DNA of 64,000 nucleotides from an uncultured Litoreibacter sp. (GTDB lineage Bacteria; Pseudomonadota; Alphaproteobacteria; Rhodobacterales; Rhodobacteraceae): NCBI RefSeq assembly GCF_947501785.1, contig NZ_CANMXB010000001.1:3662501-3726500 (forward strand), read 5' to 3'. A model generated the notes under the pieces. That model worked only from the letters and a program-made list of their open reading frames with translations. It did no database searches and had not been told where the DNA came from. The position numbers were made by a program, and so were the translations under genes. Shown here piece by piece: positions 41,680 through 50,227 of this stretch; the stretch's first letter is position 1; every line of letters begins with the position of its first letter.

Positions 41680-42657
41680 ATGCAAAGATACCACGTCGCC
41701 CACTCCGCCCAGCAGCTTTGCGACATCGCCGGCGTCCGCAAGGAGGCCGTAATGGCCCGCGCGGGTTTGCCGGCCAACCTCGACAAGGAAGCCCGCGGTG
41801 TGACGCCCCGCGAATATTTTGCCTTTTGGTCCGCGGTGGTTGTTGAATCGGGGCGGGATGACTTTTCGATGTTTGTCGGCTGCATGTCGTCAGGGGTGCC
41901 GCATAACTCGGAAACGGCGGCGTTTGCGCTCAGCCCGGATGTGCGCACGGGATTGGAACGACTGGCTGTCTTCAAACCTCTTCTATGCCCGACCCGCGCG
42001 ACCGTTGAAGCCACCCCCGCCGGCATTCGGTTCAATCTCTATTCCGCGGACCCGTCCCACCCGATGCCAATGGATTTTCAGGCCTTGCACCCGATCTTTA
42101 TCACCGAGCTGATCCGCGCCTGCACTGGCGTCCATGTGGTGCCCCTGCAGGTTGGGTTTGACGGGCCGGAGCTGGCGCAGCCCAGCGTGGCGGCGTATTT
42201 CGGCTTCGCGCCGCAGCAAATGCCCTATGTCACATTGCTGATTTCGCACGAGGATGCGGCACTGCCATTGCTGTCCAACAACGCCGAGAAATGGGGCTGG
42301 CTGGAACCGAGCTTCCGCGCGCGCCTAGAGGCGATTTATGGCGGGCAGACCATCCGCGAGCGTGTCGCGGGGGTGTTGATCGAGATGTTGCCCGCCGGCC
42401 TGTCGGGCATCGAGGTTGCCAGCGATCGGCTGAACATGAGCAAACGGTCGCTGCAACGTATGTTGAAGGCCGATGGCCTTACATATCAGCGCATTCTGAC
42501 GGACACGCGCCGCGATTTGGCGCTGGGCTACCTGCGCATGCCGCAGCTGACGATTGACGAGATATCGCATCTGCTGGCCTACCGGGAGACGAATTCTTTC
42601 TACCGCGCATTTCAGGGCTGGACGGGCATGACCCCTCAGCAGGCGCGTTCTGTGTAG
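41680..42657 (+). CDS. AraC-family regulator, divergent from iorAB
   Basis: Transcription factor of 325 residues. The N-terminal region ('QQLCDIAGVRKEAVMARAGL' and 'PREYFAFWSAVVVESGRDDF') is of the Arabinose_bd/OruR type, and the C-terminal double helix-turn-helix reads 'LSGIEVASDRLNMSKRSLQR' followed by MLKADGLTYQRIL, then 'LTIDEISHLLAYRETNSFYR' with AFQGWTGMTP. Divergent placement next to iorA suggests it controls the hydroxylase operon in response to its substrate. The ATG at 41680 follows a weak site; the preceding 172 bp hold both promoters. Confidence 0.9.
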   Translation: MQRYHVAHSAQQLCDIAGVRKEAVMARAGLPANLDKEARGVTPREYFAFWSAVVVESGRDDFSMFVGCMSSGVPHNSETAAFALSPDVRTGLERLAVFKPLLCPTRATVEATPAGIRFNLYSADPSHPMPMDFQALHPIFITELIRACTGVHVVPLQVGFDGPELAQPSVAAYFGFAPQQMPYVTLLISHEDAALPLLSNNAEKWGWLEPSFRARLEAIYGGQTIRERVAGVLIEMLPAGLSGIEVASDRLNMSKRSLQRMLKADGLTYQRILTDTRRDLALGYLRMPQLTIDEISHLLAYRETNSFYRAFQGWTGMTPQQARSV

Positions 42658-42678
42658 CGATGAGGGGGGATAAACTGC

Positions 42679-42753
42679 TGGTACTCCCTAGGGGAATCGA
42701 ACCCCTCTTTCCAGGTTGAAAACCTGGCGTCCTAACCGATAGACGAAGGGAGC
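42679..42753 (-). tRNA. tRNA-Glu (anticodon UUC)
   Basis: On the minus strand the gene begins GCTCCCTTCGTCTATCGG and ends AGGGAGTACCA, forming a 7-bp acceptor stem. The anticodon arm is CCAGG-TTTTCAA-CCTGG, which puts TTC at positions 34-36, and the T-arm is GAGGGGTTCGATTCCCCT. The CCA end is encoded. All parts fit tRNA-Glu. It lies between the convergent AraC gene and the recJ end, and 72 bp beyond recJ on the same strand. Confidence 0.97.
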
Positions 42754-42825
42754 ATCAGCAGTGAGAGGCTATTTAGGGGAGCGGATTGCGACTCGCAAGT
42801 AGAAATCGTGCCAATTTGACGATTT

Positions 42826-44598
42826 TTAGCCCGCTGCGGGCGCGGCATCCTCCAACCTGAGCTGCACCGACTGTCGGCCCTGCCAGGTGTTGATCTCAAC
42901 CCGCCCGGCAAGGTGGAAGCGCTGCCCCTTATGCTGCGTAAGTGCTTGCAATAACCCGTTTTCCGCGGCCCCAAAGCTGATGGCGTCGATCTTGGCGCCC
43001 ATCCCGTCAGAGAAGCTGAGCTTCAAGTGACCTTGGCCCACCTCCTTGGTGAAACCGATTTGCTGGTCTGGAAATGCGAAGCGGGGGGCGGCGGCGCCTG
43101 CGCCGAAGGGGCCAGCTTTTTCGAGTTGCTCGACCAATGGCACGTTTGCGGCGCCCGCCATCATGAGGCCGTCCAGCTTCAAGTCGCGCGGTCCCAGCGC
43201 GCCCGCGCCCTGTTTGTCCATCAACTCGGACAGGCGTTGCATGGCGGTTTCTAGCTTGGTTTCCTCCACCGTCAGCCCCGCCGCCATCTTGTGGCCGCCG
43301 CCCTTGATCAGATGGCCTTCCATCGCAAGTCTTTGAATTTGCGCGCCTAAATCGATGCCGGTGACTGACCGTGCGGACCCTTTGCCGATGCCATCTTCCA
43401 AGCCGATCACGACCGCGGGGCGGTTGGTGGCTTCCTTCAGGCGGGACGCGACGATGCCAACGACGCCGGGGTGCCAGCCTTGGCCGGCTGCCCAGACCAG
43501 AGGCGCGTCAAAGCCGCGTTCTTCGGCTTGGGCGAGGGCCGCGATGCGGACCTGCTCTTCGATCTCGCGGCGTTCCGTGTTCAAAGCATCAAGCCGTTCG
43601 GCCAGGGCCTCGGCCTCGGATTTATCGTTTGTAGACAACAGTCTAGCGCCCAAGTCAGGTGTGCCCACGCGACCGCCTGCGTTGATCCGAGGGCCCAGCA
43701 GGAAGCCCAAGTGGTAGGATGTGGGCGCGGTGTCCATGCGGGCGACATCGGCTAAGGTGCTGATTCCAATGCGATTTCGTTGTCCCATGATCTTGAGGCC
43801 CTGCACGACCAAGGCGCGGTTCACACCTATCAACGGTGCGACATCCGCCACGGTCCCAAGTGCCACCAGATCCAAAAGCGCAATGAGATCAGGGGCTTGA
43901 GCCCCTTGTTGCTTCAACAGGCGGTTCAGCGCAATGAGGGTAAGGAACACCACGCCGGCGGCGCAGAGGTGGGCCAGGTCGCCATTCTCATCCTGCCGGT
44001 TGGGATTCACAACGGCATGAGCGGGGGGCAGGGTTTCTCCGCCAAGGTGATGATCTAAAACGATAATATCGGCAGCAGAGCCAGCGGCGAGAGCGTCATG
44101 GCTGAGCGTGCCGCAGTCGACACAAATGATCAAATCATGCTCGGCGGCCAAGGCCTGCATGGCGGGCTCGTTCGGGCCGTAGCCTTCGTCGATACGGTCG
44201 GGAATATAGAGCGTGGCGGGGCGTCCCATGTCGCGCAGCCAGTTGATCAGCAGCGCCGCGGAGGTTGCGCCATCCACGTCATAATCTGCAAATATCGCTA
44301 TCTTTTCAGAGGCTTGCGCGGCTTTCAAAATCCGCTCCGCCGCCTTGTCCATATTTTTCAGAACGGATGGGTCGGGCAAAAGCTCTTTCAAAGTGGGCGC
44401 CAGATACCGTTCTGCATCACCCACCTGAACGCCCAAACGTGACAGGGTTTGGCAGATGGGGCGGGGCAGGTTTGTCTGTTGCGACATGGCTTCGGCCATG
44501 CGGTCCTGATCAGGGGACAGGCCGACCCAGCGGCGGCCCGTCAGGGAGGCCTCTACCCCCAGAAACGCGGGTTTTGGGACATTTTGGGACAAACTCAA
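42826..44598 (-). CDS. recJ: Single-stranded-DNA-specific exonuclease RecJ
   Basis: DNA repair and recombination exonuclease of 590 residues acting 5'-3' on single strands. The DHH-family motifs are visible: I 'IAIFADYDVDGATSAALLIN', II 'DLIICVDCGTLSHDAL', III 'IIVLDHHLGGETLPPAHAVV' (DHH), and the DHHA1 motif 'IKGGGHKMAAGLTV' near residue 445. An OB fold occupies the C-terminus. It is the last gene of the hom-ceramidase-glpX-recJ run (49-bp gap after glpX). The first ATG at 44598 gives a normal N-terminus ('FLGVEASLTGRRWVGLSPDQ'). Confidence 0.95.
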   Translation of the reverse strand: MSLSQNVPKPAFLGVEASLTGRRWVGLSPDQDRMAEAMSQQTNLPRPICQTLSRLGVQVGDAERYLAPTLKELLPDPSVLKNMDKAAERILKAAQASEKIAIFADYDVDGATSAALLINWLRDMGRPATLYIPDRIDEGYGPNEPAMQALAAEHDLIICVDCGTLSHDALAAGSAADIIVLDHHLGGETLPPAHAVVNPNRQDENGDLAHLCAAGVVFLTLIALNRLLKQQGAQAPDLIALLDLVALGTVADVAPLIGVNRALVVQGLKIMGQRNRIGISTLADVARMDTAPTSYHLGFLLGPRINAGGRVGTPDLGARLLSTNDKSEAEALAERLDALNTERREIEEQVRIAALAQAEERGFDAPLVWAAGQGWHPGVVGIVASRLKEATNRPAVVIGLEDGIGKGSARSVTGIDLGAQIQRLAMEGHLIKGGGHKMAAGLTVEETKLETAMQRLSELMDKQGAGALGPRDLKLDGLMMAGAANVPLVEQLEKAGPFGAGAAAPRFAFPDQQIGFTKEVGQGHLKLSFSDGMGAKIDAISFGAAENGLLQALTQHKGQRFHLAGRVEINTWQGRQSVQLRLEDAAPAAG

Positions 44599-44647
44599 AC
44601 GCCCCTTTTCCCAAATTGGGACAAAATTTTTGGCCCCGTTTTCGCCA

Positions 44648-45607
44648 TCAGACCGGGGAGCGGTAGGACATGCGGCGGACCGATCCGGTCTTGGAGCGCA
44701 TCAAAATGGTTTCGGTTGTGTAAAAGCCAACTTCGCGTTTGATCCCGTGCAGGATGGAGCCGTCAGTGACGCCGGTGGCGGCAAAAATCACATCCTGAGT
44801 GACCATCTCGTCGCGGGAGTAAATCTTGTCGAGATCGGTGATCCCCGCCTTCTTGGCGCGGCCGCGTTCGTCGTCGTTGCGGAACAGGAGGCGGCCATAC
44901 ATCTGCCCGCCCATGCACTTCAATGCGGAGGCAGCCAGCACGCCTTCGGGCGCGCCGCCTTCGCCCATATACATGTCGATGCCGGTCTGCGCGGCTTCGG
45001 CGCAGTGCATCACTCCGGCGACGTCGCCATCGGTGATCAACCGGATCGCAGCGCCGGTGGAGCGCAGGTCTTCGATCACTTGTTCATGCCGCGGGCGTTC
45101 CAGCACGCAAACGGTGATGTTCTCGGCCTTGCATTTCTTGGCCTTGGCCAAGGCGGCGACACGTTCTTTGACGGACATTTCCAAAGTCACCACATCCTTG
45201 GCGTAGCCCGGCCCGATGGCCAGCTTGTCCATGTAGACGTCAGGCGCGTGCAGCATGGAGCCGCGGGGACCCATGGCGATGACGGTCAGCGCGTTGGGCA
45301 TGTCCTTGGCGGTCAGCGTGGTGCCTTCGAGCGGGTCCAGCGCGATGTCCACGCCGGGGCCTTCGCCGGTGCCGACCTCCTCGCCGATATAAAGCATCGG
45401 GGCCTCGTCCCGCTCGCCCTCGCCGATCACCACTACGCCGGCAATATCCAGCATGTTGAGCTGTTCGCGCATGGCGTTCACAGCCGCTTGGTCGGCGGCC
45501 TTTTCGTCACCGCGGCCGATGAGATTGGCGGACGCCAGGGCGGCAGCCTCGGAGACGCGGGCGAGGCCGAGAGACAGCAGGCGGTCCTTGAATTCTACGT
45601 TGCTCAT
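44648..45607 (-). CDS. glpX: Class II fructose-1,6-bisphosphatase GlpX
   Basis: Gluconeogenic phosphatase of 319 residues. Motifs: 'ALASANLIGRGDEKAADQAA', metal-binding 'VVVIGEGERDEAPMLYIGEE', 'GVDIALDPLEGTTLTA' and 'GEGGAPEGVLAASALKCMGG'. These match the GlpX family (lithium-sensitive phosphatase fold). The ATG at 45607 is chosen because it starts inside the ceramidase stop (ATGA overlap). The longer upstream frame is not conserved in character. It lies between the ceramidase-like gene and recJ. Confidence 0.96.
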   Translation of the reverse strand: MSNVEFKDRLLSLGLARVSEAAALASANLIGRGDEKAADQAAVNAMREQLNMLDIAGVVVIGEGERDEAPMLYIGEEVGTGEGPGVDIALDPLEGTTLTAKDMPNALTVIAMGPRGSMLHAPDVYMDKLAIGPGYAKDVVTLEMSVKERVAALAKAKKCKAENITVCVLERPRHEQVIEDLRSTGAAIRLITDGDVAGVMHCAEAAQTGIDMYMGEGGAPEGVLAASALKCMGGQMYGRLLFRNDDERGRAKKAGITDLDKIYSRDEMVTQDVIFAATGVTDGSILHGIKREVGFYTTETILMRSKTGSVRRMSYRSPV

Positions 45608-46263
45608 GGGGTCGTGGTCCTTTGTGTATGTCGGATCAGGGCCAGTAGCAGCAGCCCGATCATCGTTGCGTTGAGGATATGCCACATAAAGTGGGTGCCG
45701 TAAGGCCAATTTGCGCAAACACTCATGTCAAATGTGCGAAATGCGAGGGAAATTCCGAAAATAACGGTGGCGGAGACGAACCACGGCGCGATTGCATGGC
45801 GTTTGGCCAGCGAAATGGCCGAAAACAGAAGCATCGCGGCGACGGCGGGGGCGTATTGTTCCGACCCGTTGAGATCCAGCCCGGCGGTCAGATAGGTCAG
45901 AAGGGCCACGAAACCTGCCAAGCCGACGAACCCCAGCGCGATGGTCAGCCAGCCAACCTGTCCAATGAGGATGGCGCTGGTGACGGCATAGGCCAAAACG
46001 AAAAGCCATATCGGGATAGTGTCGGCGAAGCCCGACCAGACCTCCGCCACGGTGTGGAACAGGAAGGACCCGACCCCGATGCAGGCGGCCAAGATAATCA
46101 GCAGCCAAATGGCTTTGTTGGTGACGCGGTGCGTGCGGGCGGTGTTGGCCGCAATGAGGGCGGCGATGAGGAACGCCGCGTTGGAGATCGCGTTGATCGG
46201 CTCGGCCCAGAAGGAGGGGTCCATCCGCTCGCAATAGATGTCGACGGAGGCCCGCCAATCCAT
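45604..46263 (-). CDS. Ceramidase-like (CREST superfamily) membrane hydrolase
   Basis: Polytopic membrane protein of 219 residues with seven hydrophobic helices. The opening 'YCERMDPSFWAEPINAISNA' is the signature of alkaline ceramidase-type proteins. The zinc-hydrolase residues of the CREST superfamily are present: Ser/His in 'SFLFHTVAEVWSGFADTIP', with the Asp in ADTIP, and two histidines in 'GTHFMWHILNA'. In bacteria these enzymes are thought to act on lipid amides; the substrate here is unknown, since sphingolipids are not expected in most Rhodobacterales. It lies 3 bp after hom and overlaps glpX by 4 bp. Confidence 0.85.
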   Translation of the reverse strand: MDWRASVDIYCERMDPSFWAEPINAISNAAFLIAALIAANTARTHRVTNKAIWLLIILAACIGVGSFLFHTVAEVWSGFADTIPIWLFVLAYAVTSAILIGQVGWLTIALGFVGLAGFVALLTYLTAGLDLNGSEQYAPAVAAMLLFSAISLAKRHAIAPWFVSATVIFGISLAFRTFDMSVCANWPYGTHFMWHILNATMIGLLLLALIRHTQRTTTP

Positions 46264-46266
46264 GGA

Positions 46267-47553
46267 TCAGACCTTTTTGATCTGGAAGGATACGGGCGTG
46301 CCGGTGACGACCTTGGTTGCTGGCAAAGCGGCGAGCGCCTGGTCGAGCATATCGGATGTGGTCGCGTGGGTGACGATCAGCACCGGCGCGTTTTCGCCGG
46401 GGTGGTCGTATTGGCGCATGCGGTCGATGGAGATGCCGGCCTCGCCAAGCGCTGTCGCGACCTTGGCCAGTGCGCCGGGTTTGTCGAGCAGCTCCATGCG
46501 CAAATAGTAAGGCGCCGCGAGCGCGGTTTTGGCGGTTGCGGGTTTTTCCAGCGTCGCGGCGGGCTGGCCGAATGTAGGCAAGCGGATGTCGCGGGCGATA
46601 TCCATCACGTCCGACATGACGGCCGACGCCGTGGGGCCTTCGCCCGCGCCCGCGCCGCGCAGCACGATCTGGCCCACATGGTCGCCTTCGAGCACGATCA
46701 TGTTGGTGCCGCCATCCAGCTGGCCCAGCGGGCTTGTCGCGGGGACGAGGCAAGGGGTCATGGACTGCTCGAGGCCCCGCGCCGTCATCTGGGCGGAGCC
46801 CAGCAGCTTGATCTTATAGCCCATATCACCGGCGTGGCGGATGTCTTCGATGGTGACGGTTTCGATGCCCTTCAGCTTGATGCCCGCGAAATCCACCTGC
46901 GTGCCGAAGGCGATGGAGCTGAGAATGGCCAGCTTGTGGGCCGCATCGATGCCGCCGACATCCAGCTGCGGGTCGGCCTCAAGATAGCCAAGGCCGTCGG
47001 CCTCCGCGAAGACCTCTTCATAGGTGAGCCCCGCGCTTTCCATGCGGGTCAGGATGTAGTTGCACGATCCGTTCATCACGCCCATCACACGGTCGATGGA
47101 GTTGCCGGCGAGGCCCTCGGTCAGCGCCTTGATGACGGGGATGCCGCCCGCGACGGCGGCCTCGAAGCGGATGACTTTGTTGTTGGCCTCGGCAAGTTCG
47201 GCAAGGGCTTGGCCATGCATGGCGAGCATGGCCTTGTTTGCGGTGACCACGTCCTTGCCGGATTTGATCGCGGCCTCGGTCGCGGCTTTGGCGGGGCCGT
47301 CCTCGCCGCCCATGAGTTCGACAAACACGTCGACGTCGTCGCGTTTGGCGAGCGCGACCGGGTCATCTTCCCAGGCGTAGCTGGACATGTTCACGCCGCG
47401 ATCCTTGGATTTGGAACGCGCGGAGACGGCGGTGATCACCACCTCGCGGCCTGCGCGTGCGCCCAGCAGGTTGGCCTTCTGGCGGACGATCTTGACCACG
47501 CCTGCGCCGACGGTGCCCAAACCTGCAATTCCCAGACGTAAAGGGTCAGCCAT
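46267..47553 (-). CDS. hom: Homoserine dehydrogenase
   Basis: Threonine/methionine pathway enzyme of 428 residues that reduces aspartate semialdehyde to homoserine. The nucleotide-binding motif is 'GIAGLGTVGAGVVKI' near the N-terminus; the homoserine dehydrogenase signature is 'ILSSIAFGTQVDF' and the preceding 'EADGLGYLEADPQLDVGGID'; a C-terminal ACT regulatory domain covers about residues 345-425 ('YYLRMELLDKPGALAKVATA'). The first gene of a four-gene minus-strand run; a spacer of 67 bp upstream separates it from the lipoprotein gene. Confidence 0.96.
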   Translation of the reverse strand: MADPLRLGIAGLGTVGAGVVKIVRQKANLLGARAGREVVITAVSARSKSKDRGVNMSSYAWEDDPVALAKRDDVDVFVELMGGEDGPAKAATEAAIKSGKDVVTANKAMLAMHGQALAELAEANNKVIRFEAAVAGGIPVIKALTEGLAGNSIDRVMGVMNGSCNYILTRMESAGLTYEEVFAEADGLGYLEADPQLDVGGIDAAHKLAILSSIAFGTQVDFAGIKLKGIETVTIEDIRHAGDMGYKIKLLGSAQMTARGLEQSMTPCLVPATSPLGQLDGGTNMIVLEGDHVGQIVLRGAGAGEGPTASAVMSDVMDIARDIRLPTFGQPAATLEKPATAKTALAAPYYLRMELLDKPGALAKVATALGEAGISIDRMRQYDHPGENAPVLIVTHATTSDMLDQALAALPATKVVTGTPVSFQIKKV

Positions 47554-47620
47554 TGGGGTCTCCTATCGGCATAAATTCTAAGGTTGGGACCTGTTAGCGG
47601 GGATTGCAGGGGGGTGCAAC

Positions 47621-47950
47621 TTAGCCCGGCTGCCGCCGGGCATTTCTTTGGCCGGCCTGCAGTAATTTCAGCCGCGTCGCCCCGTCAATAATGGTGCGCC
47701 CTTTGAGGGCGGCGGCCTTGCGCTTGAGGAAGGCGACGCGGGCCTCGAAGCTTTCGGTCTGCTTGACGATGGTGGTGCCCGCCTCGGAACGCGCGATCAA
47801 CCCGTCCAGCGGCGCCAGCTGGGGGTAGGGCGCGTCCTGCGCCGCGGTGCTGATCGTGTTGCGGGTGTCGGGCAGATCCTTGGCGCATCCCGCCAGCACC
47901 AGCCCGGAGGCGGCCAACGCCACAGCAAAGAGAGAATGGGTGATGCGCAT
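47621..47950 (-). CDS. Small lipoprotein of unknown function
   Basis: Predicted lipoprotein of 109 residues. The signal peptide MRITHSLFAVALAASG ends in the lipobox 'LAGC' (Cys about residue 22). The mature part is helical and charged ('ESFEARVAFLKRKAAALKGR') with no recognised domain. The frame also opens at 47980, but starting at 47950 gives a normal-length signal peptide. It is divergent from the TetR gene; the spacer carries the TetR palindrome, so it may be under that regulator's control. Confidence 0.7.
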   Translation of the reverse strand: MRITHSLFAVALAASGLVLAGCAKDLPDTRNTISTAAQDAPYPQLAPLDGLIARSEAGTTIVKQTESFEARVAFLKRKAAALKGRTIIDGATRLKLLQAGQRNARRQPG

Positions 47951-48052
47951 AACTGCTTGGCGAGCCTTGTCTTGTCTCATGGCCTTTGTTTTGTGGCACC
48001 CTAGGCGGTCGCAGGCGGGGCGGCAAGTCGGGCGCGTCCAGAAGGGCTTGAA

Positions 48053-48068
48053 CTGAACAGACGTTCAG
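48053..48068. promoter_or_regulatory. Palindromic TetR operator upstream of the TetR gene
   Basis: CTGAACAGACGTTCAG is an inverted repeat (CTGAAC, 4-nt spacer, GTTCAG) lying 13 bp before the tetR ATG. Its size and symmetry match operators of TetR dimers of the AcrR type. It probably mediates autoregulation and could also affect the divergent lipoprotein gene. Confidence 0.7.
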
Positions 48069-48081
48069 ATACTGTGGCTGC

Positions 48082-48678
48082 ATGGCACGCAAAACAGGTT
48101 CCCATTCCGACATCACCGGCCCCCGTGTCCGCGAGGCCGCGCTGCGGCTTTTTGCCGAGCACGGCTTCGCCGCCGTTTCCATGCGCCAGATCGCCAAGGA
48201 AGTCGGCGTGCAGGCGGGGGCCTTGTACCTTTACACGCCCGACAAGCAGACGCTGCTGTTCGACCTTTTGGCCGACCACATGCGCGCGGTGCTGGCGGGG
48301 CTGGCCGAGGTGGACATGTCCGGCGGCCCGGTGGCGCAGCTGGAAGCGTTTTCGCGCTTCCACATCCGCTTCCATCTGGCGCGGCCCGACGCGGTGTTCA
48401 TCTCCTACATGGAGCTGCGCAACCTGTCTGAGGAAAACTTCGCCAAGCTGGGCGAGATGCGACGCGAATACGAGGACGCGCTGGAAGGCATTCTGGTGGC
48501 GGGCCAGCATAGCGGCGAGTTCGACGTGGATGACACGAAGCTGACCACATTGGCGCTGATCTCGATGCTGAACGGGGTGCTGACGTGGTACAAGCCCGAC
48601 GGGCGGCTGACGCTCGAACGGGTCGAGGCGATCTATTCTGACATGGTTGGCAAGGCGGTGCGTTTGACCCCAGTCTGA
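48082..48678 (+). CDS. TetR/AcrR-family transcriptional regulator
   Basis: DNA-binding regulator of 198 residues. The N-terminal helix-turn-helix reads 'REAALRLFAEHGFAAVSMRQ' followed by IAKEVGVQAGALYLYTPDKQTLL, and the C-terminal ligand domain has the usual helical pattern. The ligand is unknown. A 16-bp palindrome 13 bp upstream is a good candidate for its operator. It is convergent with glyA and divergent from a small lipoprotein gene. Confidence 0.92.
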   Translation: MARKTGSHSDITGPRVREAALRLFAEHGFAAVSMRQIAKEVGVQAGALYLYTPDKQTLLFDLLADHMRAVLAGLAEVDMSGGPVAQLEAFSRFHIRFHLARPDAVFISYMELRNLSEENFAKLGEMRREYEDALEGILVAGQHSGEFDVDDTKLTTLALISMLNGVLTWYKPDGRLTLERVEAIYSDMVGKAVRLTPV

Positions 48679-48710
48679 GCGACCGCTGCGCCTGTGGGGG
48701 CGCAACGGGA

Positions 48711-48734
48711 TTGAGTATTTGAGCCAAAACGAAG
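48711..48734 (+). repeat. Dispersed intergenic motif, copy 2 (GAGTATTT...GAAG)
   Basis: TTGAGTATTTGAGCCAAAACGAAG lies between the convergent tetR and glyA genes, preceded by a GGGGGCGC stretch. It shares the TATTT...CMRAAA.GAAG layout with 22661-22686. It probably belongs to a family of short intergenic elements or terminators. Confidence 0.4.
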
Positions 48735-48744
48735 CTTGTTTGGC

Positions 48745-50040
48745 CTAGAGCTCGGCGTAGATTGGGAACTTGCCGCACAGGGCGAGGACCTCGGCCTTGA
48801 CCTTGGCCTCGACATCCGCGTTGCCCTCTTCACCGTTGGCGGCCAGCCCGTTCATCACCTCGACGATCCAGTCGGCGATCTGGCGGAACTCAGGTTCCGA
48901 GAAGCCGCGGGTGGTGCCCGCCGGCGAGCCCAGGCGCAGGCCGGAGGTGATCATCGGTTTTTCCGTGTCGAACGGGATGCCGTTCTTGTTGCAGGTGATG
49001 TGGGCGCGGCCCAGCGCGGTCTCGGCGGCGTTGCCTTTGACGCCTTTGGGGCGCAGATCGACCAGCATGACATGGGTGTCGGTGCCGCCGGTGACGATGT
49101 CGAGCCCGCCGCGGGTCAGCTGGTCGGCCATGGCTTGCGCGTTCTTGATCACTTGGCGTTGGTAGTCCTTGAAGCCCGGCTCAAGCGCCTCGCCAAAGGC
49201 CACGGCCTTGGCGGCGATGACATGCATCAAGGGCCCGCCCTGGATGCCGGGGAAGATGGCGGAGTTGAACTTTTTGGCCATCGCCTCGTCATTGGTGAGG
49301 ATCATGCCGCCGCGCGGGCCGCGCAGGGTTTTGTGAGTCGTGGTGGTGGCGACATGCACATGCGGGAAGGGCGAGGGGTAGACACCCGCCGCGATCAGCC
49401 CCGCAAAATGGGCCACGTCGGCCAGAAGATAGGCGCCGACTTTGTCGGCAATGGCGCGGAAGCGGGCGAAATCCAGCTGGCGCGGGATGGCGGAGCCGCC
49501 GGCGATGATCATCTGCGGTTTGTGCTCCAGCGCCAGGGCTTCGAGCTGGTCATAGTCCACATCCAGCGTGTCTTCGCGCACGCCGTATTGCACCGCCTTG
49601 AACCATTTGCCGGACTGGTTGGGCTTGGCCCCGTGGGTCAGGTGGCCGCCCGCGTCGAGGGACATGCCGAGGATGGTGTCGCCGGGCTGCAGCAGCGCCT
49701 GGAACACGCCCTGGTTGGCCTGGCTGCCGGAGTTCGGCTGCACGTTGGCGAAGCCGCAATCAAACAGCTTGCAGGCCCGCTCAATCGCGAGGTTCTCGGC
49801 CACATCAACATACTGGCAGCCGCCATAGTAGCGCCGGCCCGGATACCCTTCGGCGTATTTGTTGGTCATGACGCTGCCCTGGGCCTGCATCACTGCCTTG
49901 GAGACGATGTTCTCCGAGGCAATCAGCTCGATCTCGTCGCGCTGACGCCCAAGCTCGGAGGTGATCGACACGAAAAGGGCGGGGTCGCGGTCAGCAAGGT
50001 CCTGGGTGAAAAAACCGGTGTCGCGGTGAGAGGCGTTCAT
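48745..50040 (-). CDS. glyA: Serine hydroxymethyltransferase
   Basis: PLP enzyme of 431 residues interconverting serine and glycine with tetrahydrofolate, feeding one-carbon metabolism. Motifs: '[20 protein letters not shown]', '[20 protein letters not shown]', the Schiff-base region '[20 protein letters not shown]' (PLP Lys in THKTLRG) and '[16 protein letters not shown]'. The ATG at 50040 ([11 protein letters not shown]) is preferred over an upstream in-frame ATG. It is transcribed toward the TetR gene and is probably monocistronic. The 187-bp region upstream is shared with nadK (divergent) and holds no riboswitch that I recognise. Confidence 0.97.
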   Translation of the reverse strand: MNASHRDTGFFTQDLADRDPALFVSITSELGRQRDEIELIASENIVSKAVMQAQGSVMTNKYAEGYPGRRYYGGCQYVDVAENLAIERACKLFDCGFANVQPNSGSQANQGVFQALLQPGDTILGMSLDAGGHLTHGAKPNQSGKWFKAVQYGVREDTLDVDYDQLEALALEHKPQMIIAGGSAIPRQLDFARFRAIADKVGAYLLADVAHFAGLIAAGVYPSPFPHVHVATTTTHKTLRGPRGGMILTNDEAMAKKFNSAIFPGIQGGPLMHVIAAKAVAFGEALEPGFKDYQRQVIKNAQAMADQLTRGGLDIVTGGTDTHVMLVDLRPKGVKGNAAETALGRAHITCNKNGIPFDTEKPMITSGLRLGSPAGTTRGFSEPEFRQIADWIVEVMNGLAANGEEGNADVEAKVKAEVLALCGKFPIYAEL

Positions 50041-50227
50041 GGGGCGTGCTCCTGATGGCTGCGCGTAAAGTTGCGCCCGCAATACGGGGAATCACGCAGC
50101 GGGGGAAGCGTCTAAAACGACGCGGATTATGGGAAATACGGCGATGGATTATGAATTTGGCTCAGGGTTTGGGGCTTGTCTTTTCGGGCTTGCGCGGCAA
50201 ACACTTGCGCAAGGAGCGCGCTAAGGT

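Noticed and set aside
45679-47541. Open frame of 620 residues on the plus strand
   Set aside because: It lies antisense to hom and the ceramidase-like gene and shows no family motif.
50041-50227. Possible riboswitch upstream of glyA
   Set aside because: I looked for glycine, SAM and THF aptamer features and saw none that hold together.
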